From: Trebonia sp963777905
GTDB taxonomy: Bacteria; Actinomycetota; Actinomycetes; Streptosporangiales; Streptosporangiaceae
DNA: 64,000 nt
Reading direction: 5' to 3'
NCBI GenBank assembly: GCA_963777905.1
Contig: CAVZSM010000010.1
Coordinates: forward strand, 62,001 to 126,000
Shown: positions 51,775-60,883 of the stretch, piece after piece
Layout of the letters: each line of letters starts with the position of its first letter
How positions within the stretch are numbered: the first letter of the stretch is position 1
Made by a program: the position numbers and the translations under genes
Notes under the pieces: model-generated
The model's database searches: none
What the model saw: only the letters and a program-made list of their open reading frames with translations
Told to the model about the DNA's origin: nothing

Positions 51775-54734
51775 CGGAAACGGTGAGCGGTTCGGCTGTG
51801 CGCAAGGGCAGGCGCAAGAGCCAGGGCGGCCTGAAGGTCCGCCGCATCCACACCACGCCGGGCGTGCACCCGTACGACCAGGTCACGTGGGAGCGCCGCG
51901 ATGTCGTGATGACCAACTGGCGGGACGGCTCGGTCAACTTCGAGCAGCACGGGGTCGAGTTCCCCGACTCCTGGTCGGTCAACGCCGCCAACATCGTGAC
52001 CACCAAGTACTTCCGCGGCGCGGTGGGCACGACGCAGCGCGAGTGGTCGCTGAAGCAGCTCGTCGACCGGGTGACCGACGTCTACACGGCCACCGGCAGG
52101 CAGCAGGGCTACTTCGCCTCCGACGAGGACGCGGAGATCTTCGACCACGAGCTCAAGTACGCCTTGATCCACCAGATCTTCGCCTTTAACTCGCCCGTCT
52201 GGTTCAACGTCGGCACCGCCTCGAAGGCGCAGGTCAGCGCGTGTTTCATCCTTGCCGTCGATGACACGATGGACGCGATTCTCGAGTGGTACCGGGAAGA
52301 GGGCCTCATCTTCAAGGGCGGCTCAGGCGCCGGCGTTAACTTGTCCCGCATCAGGTCGAGCAAGGAGCTGCTCAGCTCCGGCGGCACCGCGAGCGGCCCG
52401 GTCAGCTTCATGCGCGGCGCCGACGCCAGCGCCGGCACGATCAAGTCCGGCGGCGCGACCCGGCGCGCGGCGAAGATGGTCGTGCTCGACGTCGACCACC
52501 CCGACGTCGCCGAATTCATCGTGACCAAGGCCCGCGAGGAAGACAAGATCCGCGTGCTGCGGGACGCGGGCTTCGACATGGACCTCGGCGGCCAGGACAT
52601 CATCAGCGTCCAGTACCAGAACGCCAACAACTCGGTCCGCGTCTCCGACGAGTTCATGCAGGCGGTCGAGGACGACATGCCGTTCGACCTGCTGGCCAGG
52701 CGGACTGGGGAGATCATCGAGACCATCGACGCCAAGGACCTGTTCCGCAAGCTGGCCCAGGCGGCCTGGGAGTGCGCGGACCCCGGCATCCAGTACGACG
52801 GCATGATCAACGACTGGCACACCTGCCCCGAGTCCGGCCGCATCACCGCGAGCAACCCGTGCAGCGAGTACGTCCACCTGGACAACTCGTCCTGCAACCT
52901 GGCCAGCATCAACCTGCTGAAGTTCCTCCGCCCGGACGACACGTTCGACGCGGAGCGCTTCGAGAAGATGTCCGAACTCATCATCACGGCGATGGACATC
53001 TCCATCTGCTTCGCGGACTTCCCGACGGAGAAGATCGCCGAGACCACCCGCGCCTACCGCCAGCTCGGCATCGGCTACGCCAACCTCGGTGCGCTGCTGA
53101 TGGCCACCGGTCACGCCTACGATTCCGCGGGCGGCCGCGCGATCGCCGCCGCGATCACGAGCCTGATGACCGGCGCCGCCTACAAGCGCTCCGCGGAGCT
53201 TGCCAAGGTCGTCGGCCCCTACGACGGCTACGAGCGGAACGCCACGGCGCACAAGCGGGTCATGCGGATGCACGCCGACGCCAGCGGCAAGATCCGCTCG
53301 GTCGGCAGGCTGGACCGCGAGATCCTCGAGCTGGCGACCGCGGCCTGGCAGGAGTGCCTCACGCTCGGCGAGGCCAACGGCTACCGGAACGCCCAGGCCA
53401 GCCTGCTCGCGCCCACCGGCACCATCGGCCTCATGATGGACTGCGACACCACCGGCATCGAGCCCGACCTCGCGCTGGTCAAGTTCAAGAAGCTGGTCGG
53501 CGGCGGGTCCATGCAGATCGTCAACCAGACCGTCCCCCGCGCCCTGAAGAACCTCGGCTACCAGCCCGAACAGATCGAAGCCATCACCGAGTACATCGCC
53601 GAGCACGGCCACGTGGTGAACGCCCCCGGTCTCAGGCCCGAGCACTACGAGGTGTTCGACTGCGCGATGGGCGAGCGCTCGATCAGCCCGATGGGCCACG
53701 TCCGGATGATGGCCGCCGTGCAGCCGATGCTGTCCGGCTCGATCTCCAAGACGGTCAACATGCCCGAGTCGGCCACCGTCGAGGAGGTCGAGGAGATCTA
53801 CTTCGAGGGCTGGAAGCTCGGCCTGAAGGCGCTCGCGATCTACCGCGACAACTGCAAGGTCGGCCAGCCGCTGTCCATCGCGAAGAAGAAGGAAGTGCCC
53901 GCCGAGGCGCAGGCCCCGGCGCCTGTCCAGTCCCCGGCACCTGCCCCGGCGCAGGAGGACGTGAACCGCCCGGTCCGCAGGCGCCTGCCCAAGACCCGCT
54001 CCGCGACCGTGACCAGGTTCGACGTGGCCGGCGCGGAAGGCTACATGACCGCCTCCACCTACCCCGACGACGGCGTGGGCGAGGTCTTCCTCAAGCTCGG
54101 CAAGCAGGGCTCCACCCTGGCCGGCGTGATGGACGCGTTCTCTGTGGCGATCTCGGTCGGGCTGCAGTACGGCATCCCGCTCGAGTCCTTCGTCGCGAAG
54201 TTCACCAACATGCGGTTCGAGCCGGCGGGCATGACCGACGACCCGGACATCCGCATCGCGACCTCGGTGATGGACTACATCTTCCGCCGCCTCGCGCTGG
54301 ACCACCTGCCCTACGAGGAGCGCGCCGACCTCGGCATCCTGTCCGCCGCCGAGCGCGCCGCCCAGCTCGCGGGCCAGGACCCGGCCGCGATGGGGGAGGA
54401 TGTCGACCCGGTCGAGCTGGCTCAGTCCGCCGCGGTAGAAAAGGACATTCATTCGGAACGGGCCCGTGGCGTCTCCCAGCCCGACCCTGCTCAGCCACCG
54501 TCGCCGGCCCCGAGCGCTCCGGCTGACCCGGCGCCGAGCGCCGCGCCAGCCGCCGCGAGCACGCCGGTCCAGCCCAGCGCCCCCGCCGCCCCGCACAGCA
54601 CGGCCGAGCTGATCGAGTCGCAGCAGGGCCGCACGGCCGACGCCCCGCTCTGCCTCACCTGCGGCACGAAGATGCGCCCGGCCGGCAGCTGCTACGTCTG
54701 CGAAGGCTGCGGCTCCACCAGCGGCTGCAGCTGA
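51771..54734 (+). CDS. nrdJ: Vitamin B12-dependent (class II) ribonucleotide reductase
   Basis: A 987-residue enzyme reducing ribonucleotides with adenosylcobalamin, usable with or without oxygen. Features: SACFILAVDDTMDAILEW, FKGGSGAGVNLSRIRSS, NPCSEYVHLDNSSCNLASIN (active-site Cys region), APTGTIGLMMDCDTTGIEP, a Pro/Ala linker near 710-740, and a C-terminal TSCPD-like and zinc-ribbon part (CLTCGTKM, CYVCEGCGS). It is cotranscribed with nrdR. No cobalamin riboswitch is visible upstream, so control is probably by NrdR. Confidence 0.97.
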   Translation: MTETVSGSAVRKGRRKSQGGLKVRRIHTTPGVHPYDQVTWERRDVVMTNWRDGSVNFEQHGVEFPDSWSVNAANIVTTKYFRGAVGTTQREWSLKQLVDRVTDVYTATGRQQGYFASDEDAEIFDHELKYALIHQIFAFNSPVWFNVGTASKAQVSACFILAVDDTMDAILEWYREEGLIFKGGSGAGVNLSRIRSSKELLSSGGTASGPVSFMRGADASAGTIKSGGATRRAAKMVVLDVDHPDVAEFIVTKAREEDKIRVLRDAGFDMDLGGQDIISVQYQNANNSVRVSDEFMQAVEDDMPFDLLARRTGEIIETIDAKDLFRKLAQAAWECADPGIQYDGMINDWHTCPESGRITASNPCSEYVHLDNSSCNLASINLLKFLRPDDTFDAERFEKMSELIITAMDISICFADFPTEKIAETTRAYRQLGIGYANLGALLMATGHAYDSAGGRAIAAAITSLMTGAAYKRSAELAKVVGPYDGYERNATAHKRVMRMHADASGKIRSVGRLDREILELATAAWQECLTLGEANGYRNAQASLLAPTGTIGLMMDCDTTGIEPDLALVKFKKLVGGGSMQIVNQTVPRALKNLGYQPEQIEAITEYIAEHGHVVNAPGLRPEHYEVFDCAMGERSISPMGHVRMMAAVQPMLSGSISKTVNMPESATVEEVEEIYFEGWKLGLKALAIYRDNCKVGQPLSIAKKKEVPAEAQAPAPVQSPAPAPAQEDVNRPVRRRLPKTRSATVTRFDVAGAEGYMTASTYPDDGVGEVFLKLGKQGSTLAGVMDAFSVAISVGLQYGIPLESFVAKFTNMRFEPAGMTDDPDIRIATSVMDYIFRRLALDHLPYEERADLGILSAAERAAQLAGQDPAAMGEDVDPVELAQSAAVEKDIHSERARGVSQPDPAQPPSPAPSAPADPAPSAAPAAASTPVQPSAPAAPHSTAELIESQQGRTADAPLCLTCGTKMRPAGSCYVCEGCGSTSGCS

Positions 54735-54771
54735 TAGCGGGTAGGTCCGACGGGTGATTTACCAGCCCAGA

Positions 54772-54799
54772 AGGGATGCGGCTAGTCGGCCGCATCCCT
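54772..54799 (+). terminator. Hairpin after nrdJ
   Basis: agggatgcggc and gccgcatccct form a perfect 11-bp stem with a six-base loop, 38 bases past the nrdJ stop. No T run follows. Confidence 0.65.
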
Positions 54800-55044
54800 C
54801 CTGAGCGCTATCCGGGCACGCTTGTCGCATCTTCTGCAACAGGCTTGATCGTAACGCGGCGTAACGCTCGCGACCCCTCGGGCGCTGGCTGGCCTATCGT
54901 CCAAAATGCATGGAGCCCCAGGCGCGATTGTCGGCGCGATTCGAACCGGCTCCACCTGACAACCGTGCCTGATGTTGAGAGCAGCGACGCCGGATCCACC
55001 GGGATGACGATGCGCGGATTGCACGGCCGGGACGCAAGGGGACG

Positions 55045-55170
55045 GTGCTCGAAGCCAGGTCCGACGGGAGCTGCCTTGCCGAGTTCGCCTTCGCACCGCA
55101 AACCGCGGACAGCGACGGCGACTTCGTACAGGGCATCCTCACCCGGGACCAGTACGAGGTCATCGAATGA
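55045..55170 (+). pseudogene. C-terminal fragment of an unidentified protein
   Basis: A 41-codon frame ends at TGA 55168-55170 and reads SDGSCLAEFAFAPQTADSDG, then DFVQGILTRDQYEVIE. It looks like a conserved C-terminus with coding codon usage, but nothing recognisable precedes it. It ends about 60 bases upstream of the Fic gene. A truncated gene is likely; identity unknown. Confidence 0.4.
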
Positions 55171-55233
55171 ACACGCTAAACATACTAACGGACGCTACGA
55201 TTGGGTCGTTTATCAGGTTGGTTAGGGGGTTCC

Positions 55234-56298
55234 TTGCGCAGTTTCACTGATCTTGACACGCTCATCGGGCTGGTGCCATCGCACGTCGTTACCCGGCTCA
55301 GCGCGATCGACTTCGGCCGGGGCTCGGAGGCGCTTTACCGTGACCAGATGCCGGGGCTGCTCAATGAACTCGCCGACCGTGCCCGTGTTCTTAGTATCAC
55401 GGCCTCATCGGCGATTGAGGGTATCGTCGTCGCTGACGCCGATCGCGCCCAGCGGATCATCGATCGGCAGGCGACGTCACTACGCAACCGCAGCGAGCAG
55501 GAACTGGCGGGCTACCGCGACGCTCAGGACTACCTGAACCGGGAGGACTGGCGCCCGCTGAACGCCGGCCTGATGCTGCACCTGCACCGGCTGCTGTTCG
55601 CTCACACGGCGGTGCCTGGCGGGGCCTTCAAGAACGAGGACAACCTCGTCGTGGACCGCTCGCCGGACGGCTCGACGACCGTCCGGTTCAAGCCAGTGCC
55701 TGCCGCGAGCACCCCGTTCGCCATCGATGACCTGATCAAGCGCTACAAGGAAGCAGTCGGGGCGGGCGAGCACCACCCCGTCCTCCTGTCCGGCCTGTTC
55801 ATCCTCGACTTTCTCGTCATCCACCCTTTCGAGGACGGCAACGGACGAGTGGCTCGCCTGCTCACAGGTGCCCTGCTCGGCGAGCATGGCTACACGGTGG
55901 GCCGCTACGTCAGCCTTGAGCAGGCGATCGCTGAGTCGGCTGATGCCTACTACCAGGCGCTCCTGAACTCCACGCACGGCTGGCACGAAGGGACCACTGA
56001 CCCGTGGCCTTGGCTCGGCTACTTCAGCAGCCTGATCGCCGGTGCCTACGCCGTCTTCGCCGACCGTGCGGCCGCGGCGCAGACCCCCGGGACCAAACAG
56101 CAGCGCGTCCGCGAGCACATCCTGCGCCATGCGCCCAGCCCTTTCCGCCTCGCCGACATCCGGACGGCAATGCCCGGCGTCAGCGACCAGACGATCCGGC
56201 TCGTCTTGGAACAGTTGAGGAGCGAAGGCAAGGTGCGGGCCGACGGAACAGGCCGCTCCGCAACCTGGACGCGGATGACGGAAACCGCATCCTCCTGA
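55234..56298 (+). CDS. Fic-domain protein with N-terminal inhibitory motif
   Basis: About 354 residues from TTG 55234 with GGGGG upstream. The Fic motif HPFEDGNGRVARLL is complete at residues 197-210, so it can transfer AMP (or another nucleotide group) to a target protein. TASSAIEGI (56-64) is the (S/T)xxxE(G/N)-type inhibitory helix, placing it in class II, self-restrained Fic proteins. The C-terminus (about 290-350) is a winged helix (RLADIRTAMPGVSDQTIRLV) that may bind DNA. It is isolated beside a gene fragment, hinting at horizontal arrival. Target unknown. Confidence 0.92.
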   Translation: MRSFTDLDTLIGLVPSHVVTRLSAIDFGRGSEALYRDQMPGLLNELADRARVLSITASSAIEGIVVADADRAQRIIDRQATSLRNRSEQELAGYRDAQDYLNREDWRPLNAGLMLHLHRLLFAHTAVPGGAFKNEDNLVVDRSPDGSTTVRFKPVPAASTPFAIDDLIKRYKEAVGAGEHHPVLLSGLFILDFLVIHPFEDGNGRVARLLTGALLGEHGYTVGRYVSLEQAIAESADAYYQALLNSTHGWHEGTTDPWPWLGYFSSLIAGAYAVFADRAAAAQTPGTKQQRVREHILRHAPSPFRLADIRTAMPGVSDQTIRLVLEQLRSEGKVRADGTGRSATWTRMTETASS

Positions 56299-56449
56299 GT
56301 CAGCCGGGGGTTCAGCCTCGATGCCCTCAGTCGTGCTACTCGCACGGGTGGGCGGGGAATACCGCACCCTCCGAATAAGTACACTGCGCCAGTATCGGCA
56401 TGGCGGGCACGCCGATAATCGCCCGCCGTGGCCGGGAAACGAGGTGCCG

Positions 56450-56980
56450 ATGGCAGAGCACGACTTCACTACCTTGATGTCCGCGCTGGACAGCCCGCTG
56501 ATCGTCGTTACCACGGCCGATGAGCGGGAGCGAGCGGGCTGCCTGGTCGAGTTCCACGGCCAGTCGAGCATCGAGCCGCAGCGGTACTGCGTATGGCTGT
56601 CCAAGGCCAACTACACCTACCGGGTGGCGCTGAACTCCAGCCACCTGGTCATTCACTTCCTGTCCGCGGACGATCTGCCGCTCGCCGAGCTGTTCGGCAC
56701 CCAGACCGGGGATACCGTCGACAAGTTCGCCGGCCTTCCGGTGGATTCCGGCCCCGGCGGCGCGCCAGTGCTCAGGCAGTGCCCCAATTGGCTCGCGGTA
56801 CGCCGCATAGTGCTGCTCGACGAGGGCGGCGACCATGTCTGCCTGACCACCGAGCCGGTCGCCGCGCAGACGGCCGGGCCGTTCCGGCCGCTGCGGCTAT
56901 CCCAGGCCGGCCACCTGAGGGCGGGTCACGCTGCCCAGGAACGGCCTGAGCCGCCCACGGAACGAGCAGCGCCAGCCTGA
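56450..56980 (+). CDS. Flavin reductase-like FMN-binding protein
   Basis: About 176 residues from ATG 56450 with ACGAGG upstream. HDFTTLMSALDSPLIVVTTA, RAGCLVEFHGQSSIEPQRYC and SSHLVIHFLSADDLPLAELF correspond to the flavin-reductase split barrel. It may supply reduced flavin or act directly on a small substrate. The C-terminal tail is polar. Neighbours give no clue. Confidence 0.82.
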   Translation: MAEHDFTTLMSALDSPLIVVTTADERERAGCLVEFHGQSSIEPQRYCVWLSKANYTYRVALNSSHLVIHFLSADDLPLAELFGTQTGDTVDKFAGLPVDSGPGGAPVLRQCPNWLAVRRIVLLDEGGDHVCLTTEPVAAQTAGPFRPLRLSQAGHLRAGHAAQERPEPPTERAAPA

Positions 56981-57064
56981 CGACCGAGCGCAGCCAGCGG
57001 TCAGTTCTTACCGATTGGCGGGTTCGCCGGACGCGCGACGACCCCCATCCGTAGCGTTTCCCTC

Positions 57065-58021
57065 GTGGCTCCCGCCCCCCATCGACACCGCCGCCGGAAC
57101 AGGCGCTGGCCACTGCTGGGGTTCGGGTTCGGCGGCATCGCGGTCGCGGCGGCAGTGGTTGCCCTGGCGGTCGGCATGAGCCAGGCCGTGGGAACCCGGG
57201 CCTGCGCGGCTGTGCTGCCGGCCGCGGGCGCCGCACAGGCCGGCGAGGTCTCGGGCATCGCAACCCACTACGTGCTGCAGGCCCTGCCCAACTGCTCTGA
57301 CCCGTCACCCCCAGCCGACGGGCTGTTCGTGGCGCTGTCGCCGGGCGAGTACGACAACGCCGCCGCGTGCGGCGGCTACCTCGAGGTCCATGGCCCGGAC
57401 GGCTCGGTTCGCGTCGAGGTGATCGACCAGTGCCCGGGCTGCGGGGCTGGGCATATCGACCTGAGTGAGGCGGCGTTCTCCGCCATCGCGCCGCTGAACG
57501 CGGGCCTGGTCGACGTCACTTACCAGCCGCTCGTCAACCCGTCGCTGCCCGGTCCCATCTCGCTGCTCGTCAAGCAGGGCTCGTCGCAGTACTGGCTGGC
57601 GTTGCTGGCGATGAACACCGGGAACTCGCTGGCCTCGGTCCAGGTGCGAAGCGAATCGGGCGGCGGCTGGTACAGCCTCGTCCGGGCCAGCTACAACTAC
57701 TGGGTCGCGCAGTCAGGCGCCGGCACCGGGCCGTTCACCGTGCGGCTGACCGACACCCAGGGGCACGTGGTGACGGTGCAGGGTATCGCGCTCAGTCCGG
57801 GCGTGGTGCAGGGCACCGGGACGTGGATGTACGGCGCTGGCACGACGACTGGGCCAGCGCCGGAACCCGCGAGCACGCCATCACGAGCACCACACACCAG
57901 CCGCCCAGTGGCGTCCGCGACGTCCGGCCGCGCCCTTTCCAGCCGGGCCGCCGGTGAGCCGGACGCCGGGCTGGAAATCTCCCGCCAGACCTCACCTCCT
58001 AGCGCCACCCCCACGTGCTGA
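57065..58021 (+). CDS. Expansin-like secreted protein (DPBB plus CBM-like domain)
   Basis: A 318-residue protein from GTG 57065. A membrane/signal segment (FGGIAVAAAVVALAVGMSQA) is followed by a double-psi beta-barrel (about 60-140: SGIATHYVLQALPNC, DNAAACGGYLEVHGPDGSVR, VIDQCPGCGAGHIDLSEAAF with the conserved Asp) and a second beta domain (about 145-265; SQYWLALLAMNTGNSL, SYNYWVAQSGAG) like the CBM63 of bacterial expansins. It probably loosens plant or microbial wall polysaccharides without hydrolysis. The Ser/Thr/Pro-rich last 55 residues are overlapped by a gene on the other strand. Confidence 0.85.
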   Translation: MAPAPHRHRRRNRRWPLLGFGFGGIAVAAAVVALAVGMSQAVGTRACAAVLPAAGAAQAGEVSGIATHYVLQALPNCSDPSPPADGLFVALSPGEYDNAAACGGYLEVHGPDGSVRVEVIDQCPGCGAGHIDLSEAAFSAIAPLNAGLVDVTYQPLVNPSLPGPISLLVKQGSSQYWLALLAMNTGNSLASVQVRSESGGGWYSLVRASYNYWVAQSGAGTGPFTVRLTDTQGHVVTVQGIALSPGVVQGTGTWMYGAGTTTGPAPEPASTPSRAPHTSRPVASATSGRALSSRAAGEPDAGLEISRQTSPPSATPTC

Positions 58022-58548
58022 CCAGGACGCCGGCCGGGCCGTTTCGCAGTCCAGTTCCGTCGGCCGGCTAAGGATCTGGCTCGCAGCGTGCTGCCCGGGC
58101 GGAGCCGGCCGTCGTCGCCCATATCGGCGAGGACCGCGGGCAGCCCGTCACTGAGCATCTTGCGGCGGACCCGGCCCAGCAACTGGGCCATGAACAGGCC
58201 GCCGACGCCGGTGAACCCGGTGTGCTCGTAGGTGAAGCGGGTACCGTCACCGGCCGGCTCAAGGCGGTAGGTGACCACGGTGGTGTCGCCTCCGCCGTCG
58301 TCCGTCCAGGTGTAGCGGAGCAGGGTCGGCTCCCTCGCCTCTATTACCTCGCAGTTGACGATGCCGTTCCAGCCGGGCTTGGGCTTGGCCACGAATCGGA
58401 ATCTGGTGCCGGGGACCGGCGCGAAGCCCTCCGGGCGCCCGCCTGCGCCGGTCGCGGTCCACAGCGGGATCAGCTCGCTGTCGGTCAGGGCGCGCCAGAC
58501 CCTGGTGACCGGGTACGCGTAGTCGCGGACGATGCGGATCTCACTCAT
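57697..58548 (-). CDS. SRPBCC (AHSA1-like) protein with abnormal C-terminal extension
   Basis: From ATG 58548 (CAGGAGGCATCC upstream) the first 155 residues are a normal SRPBCC protein: EIRIVRDYAYPVTRVWRALT, SELIPLWTATG, PGTRFRFVAKP and SDGLPAVLADMGDDGRL. Relatives end near residue 160, but this frame continues to 57697, adding about 125 Arg/Pro/Ser-rich residues antisense to the expansin-like gene. The extension is probably due to a lost stop or an indel near 58080. It is divergent from a TetR regulator likely to control it. Confidence 0.78.
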   Translation of the reverse strand: MSEIRIVRDYAYPVTRVWRALTDSELIPLWTATGAGGRPEGFAPVPGTRFRFVAKPKPGWNGIVNCEVIEAREPTLLRYTWTDDGGGDTTVVTYRLEPAGDGTRFTYEHTGFTGVGGLFMAQLLGRVRRKMLSDGLPAVLADMGDDGRLRPGSTLRARSLAGRRNWTAKRPGRRPGQHVGVALGGEVWREISSPASGSPAARLERARPDVADATGRLVCGARDGVLAGSGAGPVVVPAPYIHVPVPCTTPGLSAIPCTVTTCPWVSVSRTVNGPVPAPDCATQ

Positions 58549-58575
58549 GGATGCCTCCTGCGAACATAAAATTCC

Positions 58576-58597
58576 GTGACTAGAAAAATATAGTAAC
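58576..58597. promoter_or_regulatory. Inverted repeat between SRPBCC and TetR genes
   Basis: GTGACTA and TAGTAAC are inverted with one mismatch, eight bases apart, within the AT-rich 91-base intergenic region. A TetR operator is the likely role. Confidence 0.55.
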
Positions 58598-58639
58598 AGA
58601 AAATTTATTGCCACTGTAAATATGTACTAGGCTGACGCC

Positions 58640-59362
58640 ATGAGTGGACGGGCACTGGAGTGGACAGCCGGAGAGGCGGCAGACCGGTCGGCCGGGGGAC
58701 TGCGCGATCGCAAGAAACGCCTGATGCGCCAGCAGCTGTCTGACACCGCGACCGCGATGTTCCTTGAGCACGGCTTCGACGCCGTCCGCGTGGCCGACGT
58801 CGCGCAAGCGTGCGGTGTGTCGGAGAAGACCGTCTTCAACTACTTCCCGGTCAAGGAAGCCCTCGTCATGGACCGGCTGGAGACCATCCAGGCCGCCCTG
58901 CGCGCCGGGCTCGCCAACCCGGCGCTCACGCCGGTCCAGGCTGTGCTGCTGATCCTCGAAAGGGAACTGGGCGCCATGACCTCGCAACTCGCGTCCCATG
59001 AGGACGCTAGTCAGGGCCGCGCGATGATCCGGCGGTTCGGCGACCTGATCCGCGCCACGCCCTCACTGCGCGCCTACCAGGCCGACGTGATGGACCAGGC
59101 CGCTGCCGGGGCTGCCGAGGTCCTGGCCGCGCGGGCCGGTATGACCGCGGCTGACCCAGAGCCGCAGATTGCCGCTAAAGCGCTGCTGGGGCTGTGGCGC
59201 GTCCAGGCCGACAGCCTGCGCAGGTACCTAGACGTCGCCGCTACACCCACCCGGCTGTACGAACTGGTGAGCGCCGATGTCCGCCGCGCCGCCCGGCTCC
59301 TCGATACCGGGCTGCGCACGTTCGCCGTGCCCGCATCCGCCGCCAGCGAGCCTTCGGGGTAG
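58640..59362 (+). CDS. TetR-family regulator
   Basis: A 240-residue regulator. Helix-turn-helix at about 28-72 (RRQ-type RQQLSDTATAMFLEHGFD, VADVAQACGVSEKTVFNYFP) followed by a large helical ligand domain. It is divergent from the SRPBCC gene with an inverted repeat between them and is followed by a glycosyltransferase gene starting seven bases after its stop, so it may control both. Confidence 0.9.
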   Translation: MSGRALEWTAGEAADRSAGGLRDRKKRLMRQQLSDTATAMFLEHGFDAVRVADVAQACGVSEKTVFNYFPVKEALVMDRLETIQAALRAGLANPALTPVQAVLLILERELGAMTSQLASHEDASQGRAMIRRFGDLIRATPSLRAYQADVMDQAAAGAAEVLAARAGMTAADPEPQIAAKALLGLWRVQADSLRRYLDVAATPTRLYELVSADVRRAARLLDTGLRTFAVPASAASEPSG

Positions 59363-59369
59363 GTGAGGA

Positions 59370-60860
59370 TTGCCTGAAAGGATGTTCAAAACGGCCCGAG
59401 ATGGTGTGAGAACGTGCCTAGTCTCCGGGGTGCGGATAACCCGGGAGCGGATGCCATGGCCGCTGCTCGCGGTGCTGGCGGTCCAAACGGCGCTCTCGGT
59501 CAGCATGGTCCGGGCCAGGACCGCGTTCGGGGACGAGGCGCTGTACCTGAATGCCGGGCACCTGGAATGGGCGCACTGGCTGCACGGCACCCAGATCCCT
59601 GATTACCAGACCTGGTTTTCCGGCGCTCCGGTCATCTACCCGCCGATCGGAGCCATCGCCGACAGCCTCGGGGGGCTGACCGCGGCGCGGCTGCTGTCCC
59701 TGGTCTTCATGCTCGGCGTGACGTCCCTCGTATGGTGCACGGCGACCCGGTTGCTGCGGGACGAACGCGCCGCCTTCTTCGCCGCCGCGCTCTTCGCCGT
59801 GCTCGCGCCGACGTTGCACCTGGGGTCGTTTGCGACCTTCGACGCCCTGGCGTTGCTGCTCCTGGCCGCCGCGACCTGGTGCGCCGCGGGAACCCGGAGC
59901 GGTCACCACGCCGCACGGTGGCTGATCGCAGCGGGGCTTCTCCTCGCGCTGGCCAACGCGACGAAGTACGCGACGGCCCTTTACGACCCCACCGTGCTCT
60001 GCGTCGCCTTCCTGAGCTCGTGGCCGGACGCCGGGTGGCAGGTAGCTCTCCGGCGTGCGGCCTTCCTCGCCGGGATCGCGGCGGCTGTCCTCGCCGTGCT
60101 GCTCGCGCTCGGCGGCTCCGGCTATCTCACCGGGATCCGGGTGACCACGACCGGGCGCGTCCACGGAGCCGTAGCCGCCTCACTGGTGTTCGCGGAGGCC
60201 TGGTCGTGGACCGCGGTGGTGCTGGTCCCGGCCGTCGGCGCGGTCGTCCTCTGCGCGGTGCGCCGGCGGTGGCCGCAATCGCTGCTGCTGGCCGTGCTCG
60301 CGCTCTCGGCACTGCTGGCGCCGGCTGACCAGGCGCGCATTCAGACCGGGACATCGCTGAACAAGCACGTCGATTTCGGTGCCTGGTTCGCCGCGATCGC
60401 GGCCGGCTACCTGCTCAGCAGCCTGCTCAGCAGCCTGCCCCGCAGGCGCCTCGTGCTGGCGGTGTCGCTGGCCGCCCTCATCCCGGTTACCTCGATGGGG
60501 ATGGCGCAGGCGCGGGACATGATCGACTGGCCGGACGTGACCGGGCTCGTCAAGGTCGTCCGGCCGCTGACCGCGCACGGCGGGCACTTTCTGGTGGAAA
60601 CCACCGACGTTCTCCAGTACTACCTGCCGAACACGTCGTGGCGGCAGTGGTCGAACACCCAGATCAGCAATCCGGAGTACTACCGGCAGGCGATCGCGCG
60701 GCACTACTTCTCGGTCATAGTCCTCGGCTTCAACCAGACACCGGCGATGGACTATGTGATAGGCCTCGATCTATCGTCGATCGGCGGTTACCGGCTCGTG
60801 GCGGAGGTACCCGCCGGAAATACCGTCTTCTACGTGTGGGAGTACCTGGGCCGGGTGTGA
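59370..60860 (+). CDS. GT39-type membrane glycosyltransferase
   Basis: About 496 residues with around 11 membrane helices. FGDEALYLNAGHLEW holds the acidic residue of the first loop typical of GT-C enzymes (ArnT/PMT type), and FDALALLLLAAATWC and NATKYATALYDP are also characteristic. The C-terminal part (from about 395) is an outside domain with YYLPNTSWRQWSNTQ. It would move sugars from polyprenyl-phosphate donors to an outside acceptor. TTG 59370 and ATG 59382 are both possible starts. Confidence 0.8.
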   Translation: MPERMFKTARDGVRTCLVSGVRITRERMPWPLLAVLAVQTALSVSMVRARTAFGDEALYLNAGHLEWAHWLHGTQIPDYQTWFSGAPVIYPPIGAIADSLGGLTAARLLSLVFMLGVTSLVWCTATRLLRDERAAFFAAALFAVLAPTLHLGSFATFDALALLLLAAATWCAAGTRSGHHAARWLIAAGLLLALANATKYATALYDPTVLCVAFLSSWPDAGWQVALRRAAFLAGIAAAVLAVLLALGGSGYLTGIRVTTTGRVHGAVAASLVFAEAWSWTAVVLVPAVGAVVLCAVRRRWPQSLLLAVLALSALLAPADQARIQTGTSLNKHVDFGAWFAAIAAGYLLSSLLSSLPRRRLVLAVSLAALIPVTSMGMAQARDMIDWPDVTGLVKVVRPLTAHGGHFLVETTDVLQYYLPNTSWRQWSNTQISNPEYYRQAIARHYFSVIVLGFNQTPAMDYVIGLDLSSIGGYRLVAEVPAGNTVFYVWEYLGRV

Positions 60861-60883
60861 CAGACCGCCCACTCCCTGAACAG

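Noticed and set aside
52323..54596. 757-codon open frame antisense to nrdJ
   Set aside because: The nrdJ frame is complete and conserved; the antisense frame is low-complexity and typical of GC-rich third-position bias.
54940..54980. tRNA-like T-arm (gattcgaaccggc) in the spacer after nrdJ
   Set aside because: No matching acceptor, D or anticodon arms could be found around it.
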